Of a DNA stretch of 64,000 bases, positions 1-9,196 are shown piece by piece (within the stretch, counting starts at the first letter, position 1; each line of letters starts with the position of its first letter). The notes beneath the pieces are model-generated. The model was not told the DNA's origin and did no database searches. It worked only from the letters and a program-made list of their open reading frames with translations. The stretch lies in assembly GCA_963698995.1 (NCBI GenBank), contig CAVOTD010000069.1, positions 148,575-212,574 of the forward strand, given 5' to 3'. This DNA comes from AP-15 sp963698995. GTDB taxonomy: Bacteria > Pseudomonadota > Alphaproteobacteria > ATCC43930 > CGMCC-115725. The position numbers and the translations under genes were made by a program.

Positions 1-176
1 TGTCGCATCTCGCAGGCCATCCCGATTGGCGGAACGACCGCGTGGTAAGACAATTATACGAGGAGTTTCCGAGCCTACGGCAGAGCAACCCGGTCGGCTA
101 TGCCGAGCTGTTCGAGGCCAGGCACCCACACCGGGTGCCGCCCTCTTACGTGGCGATGCTCGATGCGTGTAGCTGA
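1..176 (+). CDS. C-terminal fragment of a gene upstream of murD (possible MurL epimerase)
   Basis: The frame starting at base 3 is open from the window edge to the TGA at 174-176 and gives 57 residues ending in PPSYVAMLDACS. The codon usage matches the next gene, and the stop lies 14 bases inside that gene, so the two are translationally coupled. I do not recognise the fragment by itself. The downstream ligase looks like the MurD2 type, and in Xanthomonas murD2 sits beside murL, which epimerises the L-Glu of UDP-MurNAc-L-Ala-L-Glu. On that context alone this could be the MurL C-terminus; any other gene is possible. Confidence 0.55.
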   Translation, partial: SHLAGHPDWRNDRVVRQLYEEFPSLRQSNPVGYAELFEARHPHRVPPSYVAMLDACS

Positions 177-1545
177 CCTCGCGACGCGACGCGTCGCGGT
201 GTGGGGGCTCGGCCGCGAGGGCCGGGCGGCGGTCGGCTTTTTGCGCAGACATCATCCGCGGCTGCCCTTGCTGATGTTGGATGATGCCGCCGATACGCAA
301 CCGCTGGACGAAGTCGGTGCCGGCATCGATTACGTATTTGGTGTGGACCGGATCGCGAAAGCGATCGAGAAGGTCGATATCATCGTCAAATCGCCCGGCG
401 TCAGCCTCTACCGGCGCGAAATCCAATTCGCCCGCGGCAAAGGCATAGCCGTAACATCATTGCTGAACCTGTGGTTTGCCGAGCACCTCGATGTCACGAC
501 GATCTGTGTGACTGGAACCAAGGGCAAGAGCACAACAGCTTCGCTGATTGCGCATATCATGGCAAAGCTCGGCCGGCAGGTGGCGCTGGTCGGAAATATC
601 GGCGTGCCAATTACCGCGATCGACAGCGCAACCGCCGAGTTTGCTGTAATCGAAGTTTCCAGCTACCAGGCTGCGGATTTCGACGGAAGCTGCGATGTCG
701 CGGTGCTGACCTCGCTGTTTCCGGAGCACATCGATTGGCACCTCTCGGTGGACAATTATTTTCGCGATAAAGCCAATCTGTTGAGCCGGGGCAGAAGCTG
801 CATCATCAACCGGGAGACCCCGGCAAAGGTCGAACCGCTCATCGGCCGCCCCTCGCGCCCTAAAAAATTCTTCAACGATGAGCGCGGGATACACGCTCGC
901 GGGCGGCAAATCTCGGATGGTGAAAGGGTACTCGGGCAGATCAGCAATCCCTATCTAGCCCGACCGCACAACAGCTCAAACCTATGCGCCGCACTGACGG
1001 TGGCAAAGTCTCTCGGGTTCGACCCGGAGGCAGCGCTCGACGCGGTCGGCGGGTTTTGTGGTTTACCGCATCGCCAGCAGGAGCTCGGCGAGGTCGGGGG
1101 CCACCTTTTTGTCGACGACAGCATTTCGACGATCCCGGAATCGACCATCGCCGCCCTGGCGGTCTACGCCGATCGCGACGTCGCCGTAATCGTCGGCGGC
1201 TACGATCGCGGGATCGATTACGGCAAGCTCGTCGAAACCGTAATGGGGGGCGCCGCCAAGGCCATCATCTGTGTCGGCAATAGCGGGCAGCGGATCTATT
1301 CCCTGGCGCGGAGCGCCGCCAACCGATCGCGCGATAAGGGCTGCGCAATATACAAGGCGAAATCGATGGAAGACGCTGTCGCGGTGGCGCGGCAGGTGAC
1401 GCCCCCCGGAGGCGTGGTGCTGCTGTCGCCGGCGGCGCCGAGCTATGGGCATTACCGTGACTATATCGCGCGCGGGCGCGATTTTGCGGTTGAAGCCGGG
1501 TTTGCGGCGCCGGTTGAGAATGGCAGCCATTCCCGCCCGGAATAG
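163..1545 (+). CDS. murD: UDP-N-acetylmuramoyl-L-alanine--glutamate ligase, MurD2-like
   Basis: Mur ligase of about 460 residues that adds glutamate to UDP-MurNAc-L-Ala in cytoplasmic peptidoglycan precursor synthesis. Visible parts in order: an N-terminal Rossmann-like domain with VWGLGREGRAA, the ATP-binding loop TGTKGKSTTAS near residue 125, GNIGVP, the central motif EVSSYQ, PEHIDWH, and the C-terminal ligase domain with a DDSISTIPEST stretch. Classical MurD usually has SSFQ and HLDRH, so SSYQ and HIDWH point to the MurD2 branch, which can take L-Glu before epimerisation. The ATG at 163 overlaps the end of the upstream gene; an in-frame upstream start at 100 lies inside that gene and is unlikely. 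No dcw-cluster genes follow, which also fits a MurD2 locus. Confidence 0.85.
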   Translation: MRVADLATRRVAVWGLGREGRAAVGFLRRHHPRLPLLMLDDAADTQPLDEVGAGIDYVFGVDRIAKAIEKVDIIVKSPGVSLYRREIQFARGKGIAVTSLLNLWFAEHLDVTTICVTGTKGKSTTASLIAHIMAKLGRQVALVGNIGVPITAIDSATAEFAVIEVSSYQAADFDGSCDVAVLTSLFPEHIDWHLSVDNYFRDKANLLSRGRSCIINRETPAKVEPLIGRPSRPKKFFNDERGIHARGRQISDGERVLGQISNPYLARPHNSSNLCAALTVAKSLGFDPEAALDAVGGFCGLPHRQQELGEVGGHLFVDDSISTIPESTIAALAVYADRDVAVIVGGYDRGIDYGKLVETVMGGAAKAIICVGNSGQRIYSLARSAANRSRDKGCAIYKAKSMEDAVAVARQVTPPGGVVLLSPAAPSYGHYRDYIARGRDFAVEAGFAAPVENGSHSRPE

Positions 1546-1644
1546 CTGGCATCGGGGTCACGAATGGGGACGCTCGCCCGAGTGGGCGCGTAGAATGCGG
1601 AGCAGGATACATGCGACGTCGGAACGACCGGCTCGGAGGGCCGC

Positions 1645-1878
1645 GTGATGAGCCCGCATTCGCTGCGCCGCGACCCGTTTGGCTACGGCAAGCGGCCCGC
1701 GACCTTCTCCGCATGGACCATGGCAATTGTCTTCGCCACCGTTGCCATGCTCAGCTTCGCCGTCGATCAGACCGTGAGCCTCGCGCCGAGCTCCGAAGAG
1801 CCGAGCGGGTTCGACCCGCCATCATTGCTGCACCCTGTGCAGCTGATCAAAACACTGATCGACGCCGCCTCGGAGTAG
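1645..1878 (+). CDS. Small hypothetical membrane protein
   Basis: Encodes 77 residues with one predicted transmembrane segment (about residues 23-41, AWTMAIVFATVAMLSFAV) after a basic N-terminus, then a short Ser/Pro-rich tail. Either the GTG at 1645 or the adjacent ATG at 1648 could start it; a CGGAGGG sequence sits just upstream at the right distance. It converges with the small minus-strand reading frame at 1896-2171. I recognise no family. A real single-pass peptide is plausible but unproven. Confidence 0.4.
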   Translation: MMSPHSLRRDPFGYGKRPATFSAWTMAIVFATVAMLSFAVDQTVSLAPSSEEPSGFDPPSLLHPVQLIKTLIDAASE

Positions 1879-1895
1879 CGGTCGGCGGCAGTAGT

Positions 1896-2171
1896 TTAAT
1901 TCTCGCCAGCGTGGTAGCGCGGCCGATAAAAATCGCTGTTCTGCTGAGCTTTTTGGCAGACGGCTGCACTGGCCCAAAACCCTTTCTGCTGCAGGGCGAC
2001 GCAAGCGCTGCACAGGTCGGGTTTGCCGGCGACATAGACGCCGCCACCCTCGTCGCGAAGCAGCATTGCGCCCGCTTTGAGCGGGTACCGCGCTTCTTGG
2101 AAGCGCAGGAGAATGTCGCGTTCTTCGACTGCGTTCGTCCGTAACGCGCAGGACGGTTTACCGCACCCCAT
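1896..2171 (-). CDS. Small hypothetical protein with a Cys pair
   Basis: ATG-initiated frame of 91 residues. The second half (YPLKAGAMLLRDEGG, CSACVALQQKG, then FYRPRYHAGEN) has protein-like composition and a CxxC pair followed by another Cys. No family is recognised. It converges on the small membrane-protein gene to its left. A longer plus-strand frame overlaps it (1611-2144), but that one runs through the preceding gene out of frame and looks less like protein. Low confidence. Confidence 0.3.
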   Translation of the reverse strand: MGCGKPSCALRTNAVEERDILLRFQEARYPLKAGAMLLRDEGGGVYVAGKPDLCSACVALQQKGFWASAAVCQKAQQNSDFYRPRYHAGEN

Positions 2172-2273
2172 TTATTGCTGCTTGAAGCACGCCGCGATCA
2201 CGGTAATCCTGATGCCGCCGTTCGGCAGCGAACGATCAGCGCAGGCAATCGGTGATAGGAAGGGCGAGGCGCG

Positions 2274-2900
2274 ATGAGCATTGAACTGCACACCTGGAAT
2301 ACTCCAAACGGCCGCAAGATCAGCCTCGCGCTCGAAGAGATGGGTCTGCCCTACACCGTAAAGCCGGTCAACATCTCCAAGGGCGAGCAGTTCGAACCCG
2401 CTTTTGTAAAGATCAGCCCCAACAGCAAGATTCCGGCCATCATCGATCCCGAAGGTCCGGGCGGCAAGCCGATCAGCATCTTCGAATCCGGCGCGATCCT
2501 GATTTATCTCGGCGAAAAGACCGGCAAGTTCTGGCCCGCCGACCTCGCCCGGCAAGTGCCGGTGCTCGAATGGCTGATGTGGCAGATGGGCGGCTTTGGC
2601 CCGATGCCGGGTCAGGTGCACCATTTCCTGCAGGTCGCCAACGAGCACGACCGGCGCTATGGCCTCGAGCGCTATTCGAAGGAAACGCGTCGGCTCTACG
2701 GTGTGCTCGACAAACGGCTCGGCGAAGTCGCGTTCGCCGGCGGGGAGATTTCGATCGCCGATTTCGCGATCCTCGGCTGGGCCTGGCGGCACGAGCGCCA
2801 TCAAGTCGATCTGGCCGACTTCCCCAATGTCAAGCGCTGGTACGAGACAATGATGGCGCGCCCGGGTGTCGAGCGCGGTTTTGCTGTTGCGCTAAGCTGA
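2274..2900 (+). CDS. Glutathione S-transferase, YfcG/YghU-like
   Basis: A 208-residue cytosolic GST. The N-terminal thioredoxin-like domain contains the NGRKISLALEE helix start, the cis-Pro region SKIPAIIDP and the glutathione-binding FESGAIL motif (about residue 70). The all-helical C-terminal domain ends with the N-capping box ISIADFAILGW. This layout matches the YfcG/YghU group, which act as glutathione-dependent disulfide-bond oxidoreductases. ATG at 2274 is preceded by AGGAAGG with good spacing. It stands alone and the substrate cannot be inferred. Confidence 0.85.
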   Translation: MSIELHTWNTPNGRKISLALEEMGLPYTVKPVNISKGEQFEPAFVKISPNSKIPAIIDPEGPGGKPISIFESGAILIYLGEKTGKFWPADLARQVPVLEWLMWQMGGFGPMPGQVHHFLQVANEHDRRYGLERYSKETRRLYGVLDKRLGEVAFAGGEISIADFAILGWAWRHERHQVDLADFPNVKRWYETMMARPGVERGFAVALS

Positions 2901-3069
2901 CGCTCTGTCGATGCCGAAGCGGCTGACCTGAAAATCGATATACGCCCTTGGGTAGAGTGCCCGATGCTGCCGCTGTCGGGCAAAGGGTGGATCAGTGGGT
3001 CAAGCCCGCGGCTGTCCGGTTAAGGGAATGTGGTTCCAGAATTGCTGATGGTCTCCACCCGAGGTCGTC

Positions 3070-3092
3070 ATCACCGGGCTTGTCCCGGTGAT
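3070..3092. repeat. REP-like palindrome 1
   Basis: Perfect inverted repeat ATCACCGGG / CCCGGTGAT with a 5-base loop (CTTGT). The arm and loop sequence resembles the short palindromic repeats scattered between genes in many alphaproteobacteria. Confidence 0.65.
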
Positions 3093-3184
3093 TAGCTGCT
3101 TGTCGACCAGAAATCATCACATATGATGTAATGTCGTGAGATCCACGCCTTCTGCAGCGGGGACCCGGTCGGACAGGTGCTTGG

Positions 3185-3207
3185 ATGGCCGGATCACGTC
3201 CGGCCAT
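3185..3207. repeat. REP-like palindrome 2
   Basis: Perfect 8-bp inverted repeat ATGGCCGG / CCGGCCAT with a 7-base loop, 92 bp after the first palindrome. Together they look like a paired extragenic palindromic unit. Confidence 0.6.
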
Positions 3208-3451
3208 TGACGAACAGAGATGGTTTCAACATGTCGTATCGACCCGCTCGGATTGCAGCAACTCTGAACCGGAAAGCTTTGGGTCAAATCCGGTGATGAC
3301 GACAATGGGTCGAGAGGCCTGCTGGATCTTACAACGTGTTTCGTTGACGGGACAGGCACGCGATTTCGCGGGAAAGACGAGTTGTGTCCGCAAGACCTTG
3401 ATTTGCTAGGGAAAGGCGATTGGCGCCTCCATAGCCGGTTCTGCAGAACAT

Positions 3452-6277
3452 TTGGGTCACCAAATGCTCCGGTTTCGACGCGGTACCTGGTCGATCCTGA
3501 GGGAGGGGTTTTTCCTCGCCCATTTGTTGTTGACCGTTGCATACATCGCCAGCGGCAAACTGGCGCTGTTGCTGGCTGTCCCGCCGGGCTATGCATCGCC
3601 GATATTCCCCCCGGCAGGTATCGCCGTAGCCGCGATGCTGATCGGCACCCGGGCCACCCTGCCCTGGATCTTCCTCGGTTCATTCCTGCTCAATCTCTGG
3701 ACCGCCTTTTCGGTGGGTCAAGGGCTCAACAAAACCGGGTTTGCTGCAGCACTCGTCATAGCTGCGGCATCGACGCTGCAAGCCGCGATCGGCGGGACGG
3801 TTTTGCGCCGCGCGATCGGTTACCCGGCGCCCCTCGACAATGGTCGCGATCTGTCGCGGTTCCTCTTGCTCTCACCGGTCTTTTGCCTGACGAGCGCCAC
3901 ACTCTCGTTGGGCGGGCTAGCGGCTCTTGCTGTGGTGCAGTCGCCCGATCTGGCGACGAGTTGGGTTTCATGGTGGATCGGCGACACTCTTGGCGTCCTG
4001 ATCGTGCTGCCGTTGATGCTTGTGATCGCCGGAGAACCGCGAGGCCTGTGGCGCAGCCGCGCCGCGCCGGTGGCACTGCCCATGCTTTTGTTTTTTGCGC
4101 TGTTCACCGCCATTTTCGTACGCGTCAGCACCTGGGAGCACGACGAGGCCTTGCTCGAATTCCGCCTCCTCTCGCAAGAGGTGGTCGATAAGATACATGC
4201 CGGGCTTGCGGAGCAGGAAATCTTCCTCGAGCAGTTGGAGAGATCCTTCAGCCGGCCCGCGGCGCTTTCGCGGACCGACTTTCGACATTTGGCCAAGAAT
4301 CTGCTGCAGCGCTTTCCCACGATCCAGGCGGTCAAATGGGCGCCGCAGGTCGATCTCCCGCAACGGGCGGCTTTCGAGGAAGCACAACGCGCCGATCTGC
4401 CAGGATTCGAAATACGAGAGGCCGATCTGTCGGGAGGACGGCGCCGCGCTGCAGAGCGAGGCCGATACTATCCCGTCACCTATGTCGAGCCCCTTAAGGG
4501 CAATGAGCAAATAGTCGGCTTCGACCTCTTCTCTGAAGCCGGTCGAAGGACCGCAATCGAAGAGGCGATCAACACTGGAGGAGTGACCGCGACACCCCCC
4601 ATTCGCCTGGTTCAGGAACAGGGGGAGCAGCCCGGTCTTCTTCTGATGTTTGCCGTCCATGACGGGCCCGGCGGAGCGGGTGTGGTCTCGGTCGCGCTGC
4701 GCATGCACACATTCATGGCCGACATTGTCGCCCCCGTAGGACCATGGGTCAGTGTCCGGCTCATCGACGCGGGGGCGGGCAAAGAGCTTTACGGCGGCTT
4801 TTCTCGCCTCGCCGACGCGCCACCGCCGTTCGGCGATACGTTCGCCTTTGGCGGGCGTCATTACCGTGTCGAGACGGTACCGACCGCATCCTATCTGAGG
4901 CAACATCGCGGGTGGCAGAGCTGGGCGGTCCTTGTCGCGGGGGTCGTCAGCACCGGCCTCCTCGGCGCGTTATTGCTGCTCGGAACCGGCTATACACGCC
5001 GCATCGAGACGGTGGTCGACGAGCGAACACGCGACTTGGCGTCGGTCAACCGGCGCCTGCAGCTCGAGGTGAAGGAGCGCGAGCAGGCCGAGGCCGCGCT
5101 ACGCCAAGCCCAGAGAATGGAGGCCATCGGACAGCTTACCGGCGGCATCGCACACGATTTCAACAATCTCCTTACCGTGGTGAGCGGGAACGCTTCACTG
5201 CTGCGCGACAAGGCACCGGACGATGCCGTGGCCCGCCGCGCCGCAGCCATCATCCGCGCCGCCGAGCAGGGCGAACGACTGACCCGACAGCTGCTCGCTT
5301 TTTCACGCAGGCAGATGCTGCGGCCGGAATCCGTCGATTTGTGCCAGAGAACCCGGGAAATCGCGGAGATGCTGTCGCGGTCGCTGCGCGAGAACATCGA
5401 AGTAGCCGTCGAGATCCCGGAGGATCTCTGGCCGGTGACGGTCGATCCAGCCGAATTCGAGCTTGCGTTGCTAAATCTCGGCGTCAATGCGCGCGATGCG
5501 ATGCCGAACGCCGGCCGGTTTCGTGTCGCCGCGCGTAACCGCTCGATCCGCCCCGGCGACGCCGCAAGCGAGGGGCTGGTCGGCGATTTCGTCGCGATGA
5601 CATTGTCGGACACCGGTACCGGTATGACGACAGACGTGCTGGCGCGCGCGTTCGAGCCCTTTTACACGACCAAGGAGGTCGGCCGGGGGTCAGGGCTCGG
5701 CCTTTCTCAGGTTTACGGCTTTGCCAAACAGAGCGGCGGGGCCGCATTAATCGACAGTGAGCCTGGTCGCGGCACGTCGGTCACACTGTTGCTACCCCGG
5801 GCGACCGGGATTGCGAACGTGTCCCGCTCTGCTGTGCCCGATCCCGCGTCGGCAGCGGCACCGGGTCGCATCCTGCTTGTCGAGGACGATGCCGAAGTCG
5901 CCGAAGTGACCGTTGAGCTGTTGCGGAACATTGGGCTTGAGGCGATCCGCGCACACGACGCAAAGGCCGCCTTGGCGGCACTCGACGGCGATCCGACAAT
6001 CGAGTTGGCGATGTCGGACATCGTGCTGTCGGGCGGTATGAGCGGCCTCGATCTGGCGCGAATGCTGCGAGAACGCCGTCCGGAACTCCCGGTACTCTTG
6101 GCAACCGGCTACAGTCAATACGCGTCGCAGGTAGTGGAAGAGGGATTCACGCTGGTCGAGAAACCATATCGCCGTGACGTGTTGGCTGCCCTGCTGCACT
6201 CGGCCGTCGAGCGCACCAGGCACGCGCGGGGTGCGGCCCAGCCGGTCGAGGTGCCCTCCCGATCCGCGGCCCGCTGA
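3452..6277 (+). CDS. Hybrid sensor histidine kinase (MASE1-CHASE-HisKA-HATPase-REC)
   Basis: A 941-residue inner-membrane hybrid kinase. Residues about 15-215 form a multi-pass MASE1 sensor (SPIFPPAGIAVAA is typical). A periplasmic CHASE domain follows the TM near 210-228 and ends at a TM near 495-515. The HisKA box carries the phospho-accepting His568 (GGIAHDFNNLL). The ATPase domain shows the N box (NLGVNARDAM), SDTGTGM and GSGLGLSQV. The C-terminal receiver has VEDD and the probable phospho-Asp856 (SDIVLSGG). Start is a TTG at 3452, with ATG at 3464 as an alternative. No response-regulator gene is adjacent, so its output is unknown; the receiver may pass phosphate to a distant phosphotransferase. 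Confidence 0.9.
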   Translation: MGHQMLRFRRGTWSILREGFFLAHLLLTVAYIASGKLALLLAVPPGYASPIFPPAGIAVAAMLIGTRATLPWIFLGSFLLNLWTAFSVGQGLNKTGFAAALVIAAASTLQAAIGGTVLRRAIGYPAPLDNGRDLSRFLLLSPVFCLTSATLSLGGLAALAVVQSPDLATSWVSWWIGDTLGVLIVLPLMLVIAGEPRGLWRSRAAPVALPMLLFFALFTAIFVRVSTWEHDEALLEFRLLSQEVVDKIHAGLAEQEIFLEQLERSFSRPAALSRTDFRHLAKNLLQRFPTIQAVKWAPQVDLPQRAAFEEAQRADLPGFEIREADLSGGRRRAAERGRYYPVTYVEPLKGNEQIVGFDLFSEAGRRTAIEEAINTGGVTATPPIRLVQEQGEQPGLLLMFAVHDGPGGAGVVSVALRMHTFMADIVAPVGPWVSVRLIDAGAGKELYGGFSRLADAPPPFGDTFAFGGRHYRVETVPTASYLRQHRGWQSWAVLVAGVVSTGLLGALLLLGTGYTRRIETVVDERTRDLASVNRRLQLEVKEREQAEAALRQAQRMEAIGQLTGGIAHDFNNLLTVVSGNASLLRDKAPDDAVARRAAAIIRAAEQGERLTRQLLAFSRRQMLRPESVDLCQRTREIAEMLSRSLRENIEVAVEIPEDLWPVTVDPAEFELALLNLGVNARDAMPNAGRFRVAARNRSIRPGDAASEGLVGDFVAMTLSDTGTGMTTDVLARAFEPFYTTKEVGRGSGLGLSQVYGFAKQSGGAALIDSEPGRGTSVTLLLPRATGIANVSRSAVPDPASAAAPGRILLVEDDAEVAEVTVELLRNIGLEAIRAHDAKAALAALDGDPTIELAMSDIVLSGGMSGLDLARMLRERRPELPVLLATGYSQYASQVVEEGFTLVEKPYRRDVLAALLHSAVERTRHARGAAQPVEVPSRSAAR

Positions 6278-6376
6278 GCGAACGCCGCATCGTAGCGGTC
6301 GACGTAGCGTGCCCGTAGTATGTCGGCGTAAGCTGGCGGTCAATTCGGCATTGTGCGGGGCTAGGGACACACTGTC

Positions 6377-7625
6377 ATGGGGCTGAGGTTCCTCAACCCT
6401 TGGTGGGTCGTCGGCGGCGCGGTCGTCGGCTTGTTTGTCTGCAATGGCCCCGTGCTGTCATTTACCTTTGGCGTGTTCCTTAAGCCGATCATGGCTGATA
6501 CGGGCTGGCACCGCAGCAGCGTGTCGTTCGCGCTGTCGGTCGGGGGAATCTTTTCGGCGCTTGCCGTGCCGGTGCTCGGGCGCATGATGGATCGCTGGGG
6601 CATTCGTCGCGTGGCGCTCCCGGGCATCGTACTCTACACCCTATGTGTCGGCCTGTTGGGATTCAGCCCGTCCTCGTTCTGGATGTTCACGCTACTCCTT
6701 GCACTGGCCGAAATGACCAGTGCGATCCAGACGCCGCTCGGTTACGCGAAGGCAATCTCGGCCTGGTTCGATCAGCGTCGGGGGCTCGCGCTCGGCATCG
6801 CGATGTCGGGGGTAGGGGCTGGGCGGCTTCGTCATCCCGCAGCTTGCCAACATGTTAATCGAGCGGGTCGGCTGGCGGGGCGCCTATGTTGCTCTGGCGC
6901 TGATGACCCTCGCGATTGCGTTCCCGGCGGTGGCGCTATGGATACGCGAGCCGCGGCCCGGCGAAGGCGAGCGGCACGCCGCCCATACGATGACCGAGCA
7001 GCCCGGATTGACAACTCGGGAAGCCGCCCGAGCGTCACGCTTTTGGGTTTTGGGAGCGGTATTTTTTCTTGTCGCCGTGGCGATCAACGGCACGGTCGCA
7101 CACGTTGTGCCGCTGTTGACCGACCGCGGCCTTACGGCCGCTTCGGCAACCGCGATCCTGGGCATCTTCGGCCTCGCGACATTGGCCGGCAGGCTGTTCG
7201 CCGGCTACCTGGTCGACCGGATCTATGCGCCCTATGTCGCCTCGGTATTTTTCCTGGCCCCGATCGCCGGGTTTGTGTTCCTCGCCAGCGCCGCAGATTC
7301 CTTGGCGGCAATCGGGGTGGTGTTGATGGGATTGGGGCTCGGCACCGAAATCGATCTGATCGCGTTCTTGATCTCGCGCTATTTCGGGCAGCGCGCCTTC
7401 GGCGAACTCTACGGGTATTTCTTTATGATCTTCGGGTTGGGCTCAAGTTTGGGTCGGTTCCTCGGCGGCTTCGTCTTCGATATGGCGGGATCCTACAATC
7501 CGGCCCTGATCGGCGCTGCGGCCGCTCTCGTCGTGGCCGTAGTCATGATCAACCGCGTCGGCCCCTATACCTATCCGGTGCGCCGCCACCTCGCACCCGC
7601 ACTCGCCGCCGAACCGGCCGCCTAA
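6377..7625 (+). CDS. MFS transporter, frameshifted
   Basis: Major facilitator superfamily permease of about 415 residues with 12 expected membrane spans. The first six are in the frame from 6377 (GRMMDRWGIRR is the loop 2-3 motif) and the last six in the frame ending at 7625 (YLVDRIYAPYVAS marks the second half). The frames join if one G is removed from the run at 6821-6823, giving an uninterrupted GVGAGGFVIPQLANM segment. It resembles oxalate/formate or monocarboxylate transporters, but the substrate is not determinable. The single-base defect may be a sequencing error. Confidence 0.8.
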
Positions 7626-7790
7626 CCCATTAACGACGTGGGCTTGGCGGAGCCGACGGGGCTCCGAACGTTAAATGCTCGTCAGATGGTCGCCGCTGCG
7701 AACCTAGAGCTTGAGTTCGGGAGAGATGCCGCCGCTGAACCCCCAACCCCCCGAGCCGTGCCTTCAGCTATCGCGGTGGTGACCGCCGGC

Positions 7791-8298
7791 TCACCGGAGA
7801 AGAGGGTTTATGCGTCCGACATTGATATTCGGCGGACCGTAGAACCCGCCGCCGGGATTGGGTCCGGCGCTAGCGTCCGGTCGCCAGAAAGCGGCCCAAT
7901 GCCTCCCGGTTCCTTGGTGGCGACGCCGACCGATCCCGACCTTTTTCTTATGGGTGATTCCGGCCGGCGGAACGAGGGCTGCCTCCAACTCTGTCGCCTC
8001 CAGCGCCGTCGCTTCTCGGTCAGGCGGCGCGCCCGCTGTGGGGCTTGCCGCCACCTTGTCGGCCGGAGCCGCCGACAAGCGTGCCCCAGGCCGTGTCGTT
8101 GTTTCCCGGTTGCGGGACCTCATGCGCTTCCAGAGTTTGTATCGGTGAGACCGGATTTGCAGGCGGTGCTGCGGGGCGTGGAGGGGAGAGCAATAAGAAA
8201 GCAGCGCCAAAGAAAAACCCTATGGTCGCTGCTGCGACGGCGCCGACCGAGACGAGGTCGAGCAGGAGTCGAAGATCATCTTTTGGCACCGTTATCAT
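7791..8298 (-). CDS. Possible membrane-anchored hypothetical protein, frameshifted
   Basis: On the minus strand a frame from 8298 begins MITVPKDDLRLLLDL, has one strong transmembrane segment (about residues 15-36, VGAVAAATIGFFFGAAFLLL) and a Pro/Ala-rich tail. The adjoining minus frame down to 7791 continues with a basic stretch (HKKKVGIGRRRHQ) and ends GFYGPPNINVGRINPLLR. A single indel near 8080 would join them into a protein of roughly 165 residues. No family is recognised. The rest of the 7626-8550 gap holds a short GGAGCC/GGCTCC hairpin just after the MFS gene and nothing else I can support. Confidence 0.3.
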
Positions 8299-8550
8299 CG
8301 TTCTGAACCCCGCTCGGATCGTCGGTCGCCGTCTGCGGACGCAAAAGCTGTGGCGCCAATTAGTTAACGCGAACGGCGCGCGGTGGTTGCTTTCGGCTGA
8401 GTCGTTTTGTGGAGCAAGCCTGCGCCGGCTTTCGGCACGGCTTCAGATGCGGCATTGGATCGGGACGCGAAATCGGTACCCGGGGGACCTTTTGGAACGT
8501 AGAGCGCGCGGGCGGGCGCCGACCACCATTTCTGCTTAAAATAACGCTGG

Positions 8551-8623
<73 letters not shown>

Positions 8624-8807
8624 ATCGCGTTTTTGCCCCGTGGCGGAGCGCGCGGACTATGGTGACCGTGCCGCCAGGTGTCAAGCGCGGCACCGGGCCC
8701 GATCGGCACTTCATTCCGGGAGTAGGGTTCGCCGCCGGCGCTCCTTGCGGAGCTTGGCGGCTAGAGCTAGGGTCTGCGCGCCACTTGCCGCCGAGGTGCC
8801 GGGTCAT

Positions 8808-9086
8808 ATGTACGCTTTCGTCCACCTCGTCAGCACCGTGATCTCGATCTACATCTGGCTGCTGATTGCCCAGGCAATCCTCAGCTGGCTTGTCGCATTC
8901 GGCATCGTCAACCGCTACAACCGCGTCGTGAACACGATCGGGGACTTTCTCTGGCGGGTCACCGAGCCGTTACTTAGGCCGATCCGGCGTGTTCTCCCTG
9001 ATCTCGGTGGGATCGACGTCTCGCCGGTGGTTCTCATTCTGATTTTGTGGTTCTTGCGCGACCTGATGTTCGAATATCTTGTCTGA
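8808..9086 (+). CDS. YggT family membrane protein
   Basis: A 92-residue inner-membrane protein with two hydrophobic segments (about residues 4-31 and 65-88) separated by the family signature RVTEPLLRPIRRVLPDLGG. YggT proteins are linked to osmotic and envelope stress and, in other bacteria, to division-site proteins; the exact role is unknown. The ATG at 8808 gives the usual family length. An upstream in-frame start at 8640 would add a non-conserved 56-residue extension that overlaps the tRNA leader region and is unlikely. Confidence 0.85.
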   Translation: MYAFVHLVSTVISIYIWLLIAQAILSWLVAFGIVNRYNRVVNTIGDFLWRVTEPLLRPIRRVLPDLGGIDVSPVVLILILWFLRDLMFEYLV

Positions 9087-9196
9087 CGGACCGCTGATTA
9101 TCGCGAGAGATTGCTTGGTGGTGGCGAGCCGGCAGCTGATCGGGAAAATCACTTGCGAGATTGCTGGCTTGCCCGGCTGGTAAGACGGCAGCGAGG

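Larger units (their letters stand above)
2901..3451. other. Non-coding gap with two palindromes
   Basis: This 550-bp stretch between the GST and the sensor kinase has no convincing gene. It contains two perfect palindromes, annotated separately. A minus-strand frame (2992-3207) beginning MAGRDPAIQA is the kind of spurious translation that alphaproteobacterial palindromic repeats produce. The promoter of the kinase probably lies in its right half, but I cannot point to -35/-10 boxes. Confidence 0.6.

Noticed and set aside
2992..3207. Minus frame beginning MAGRDPAIQA
   Set aside because: Typical false translation of palindromic repeats; it covers the two palindromes and has no ribosome site.
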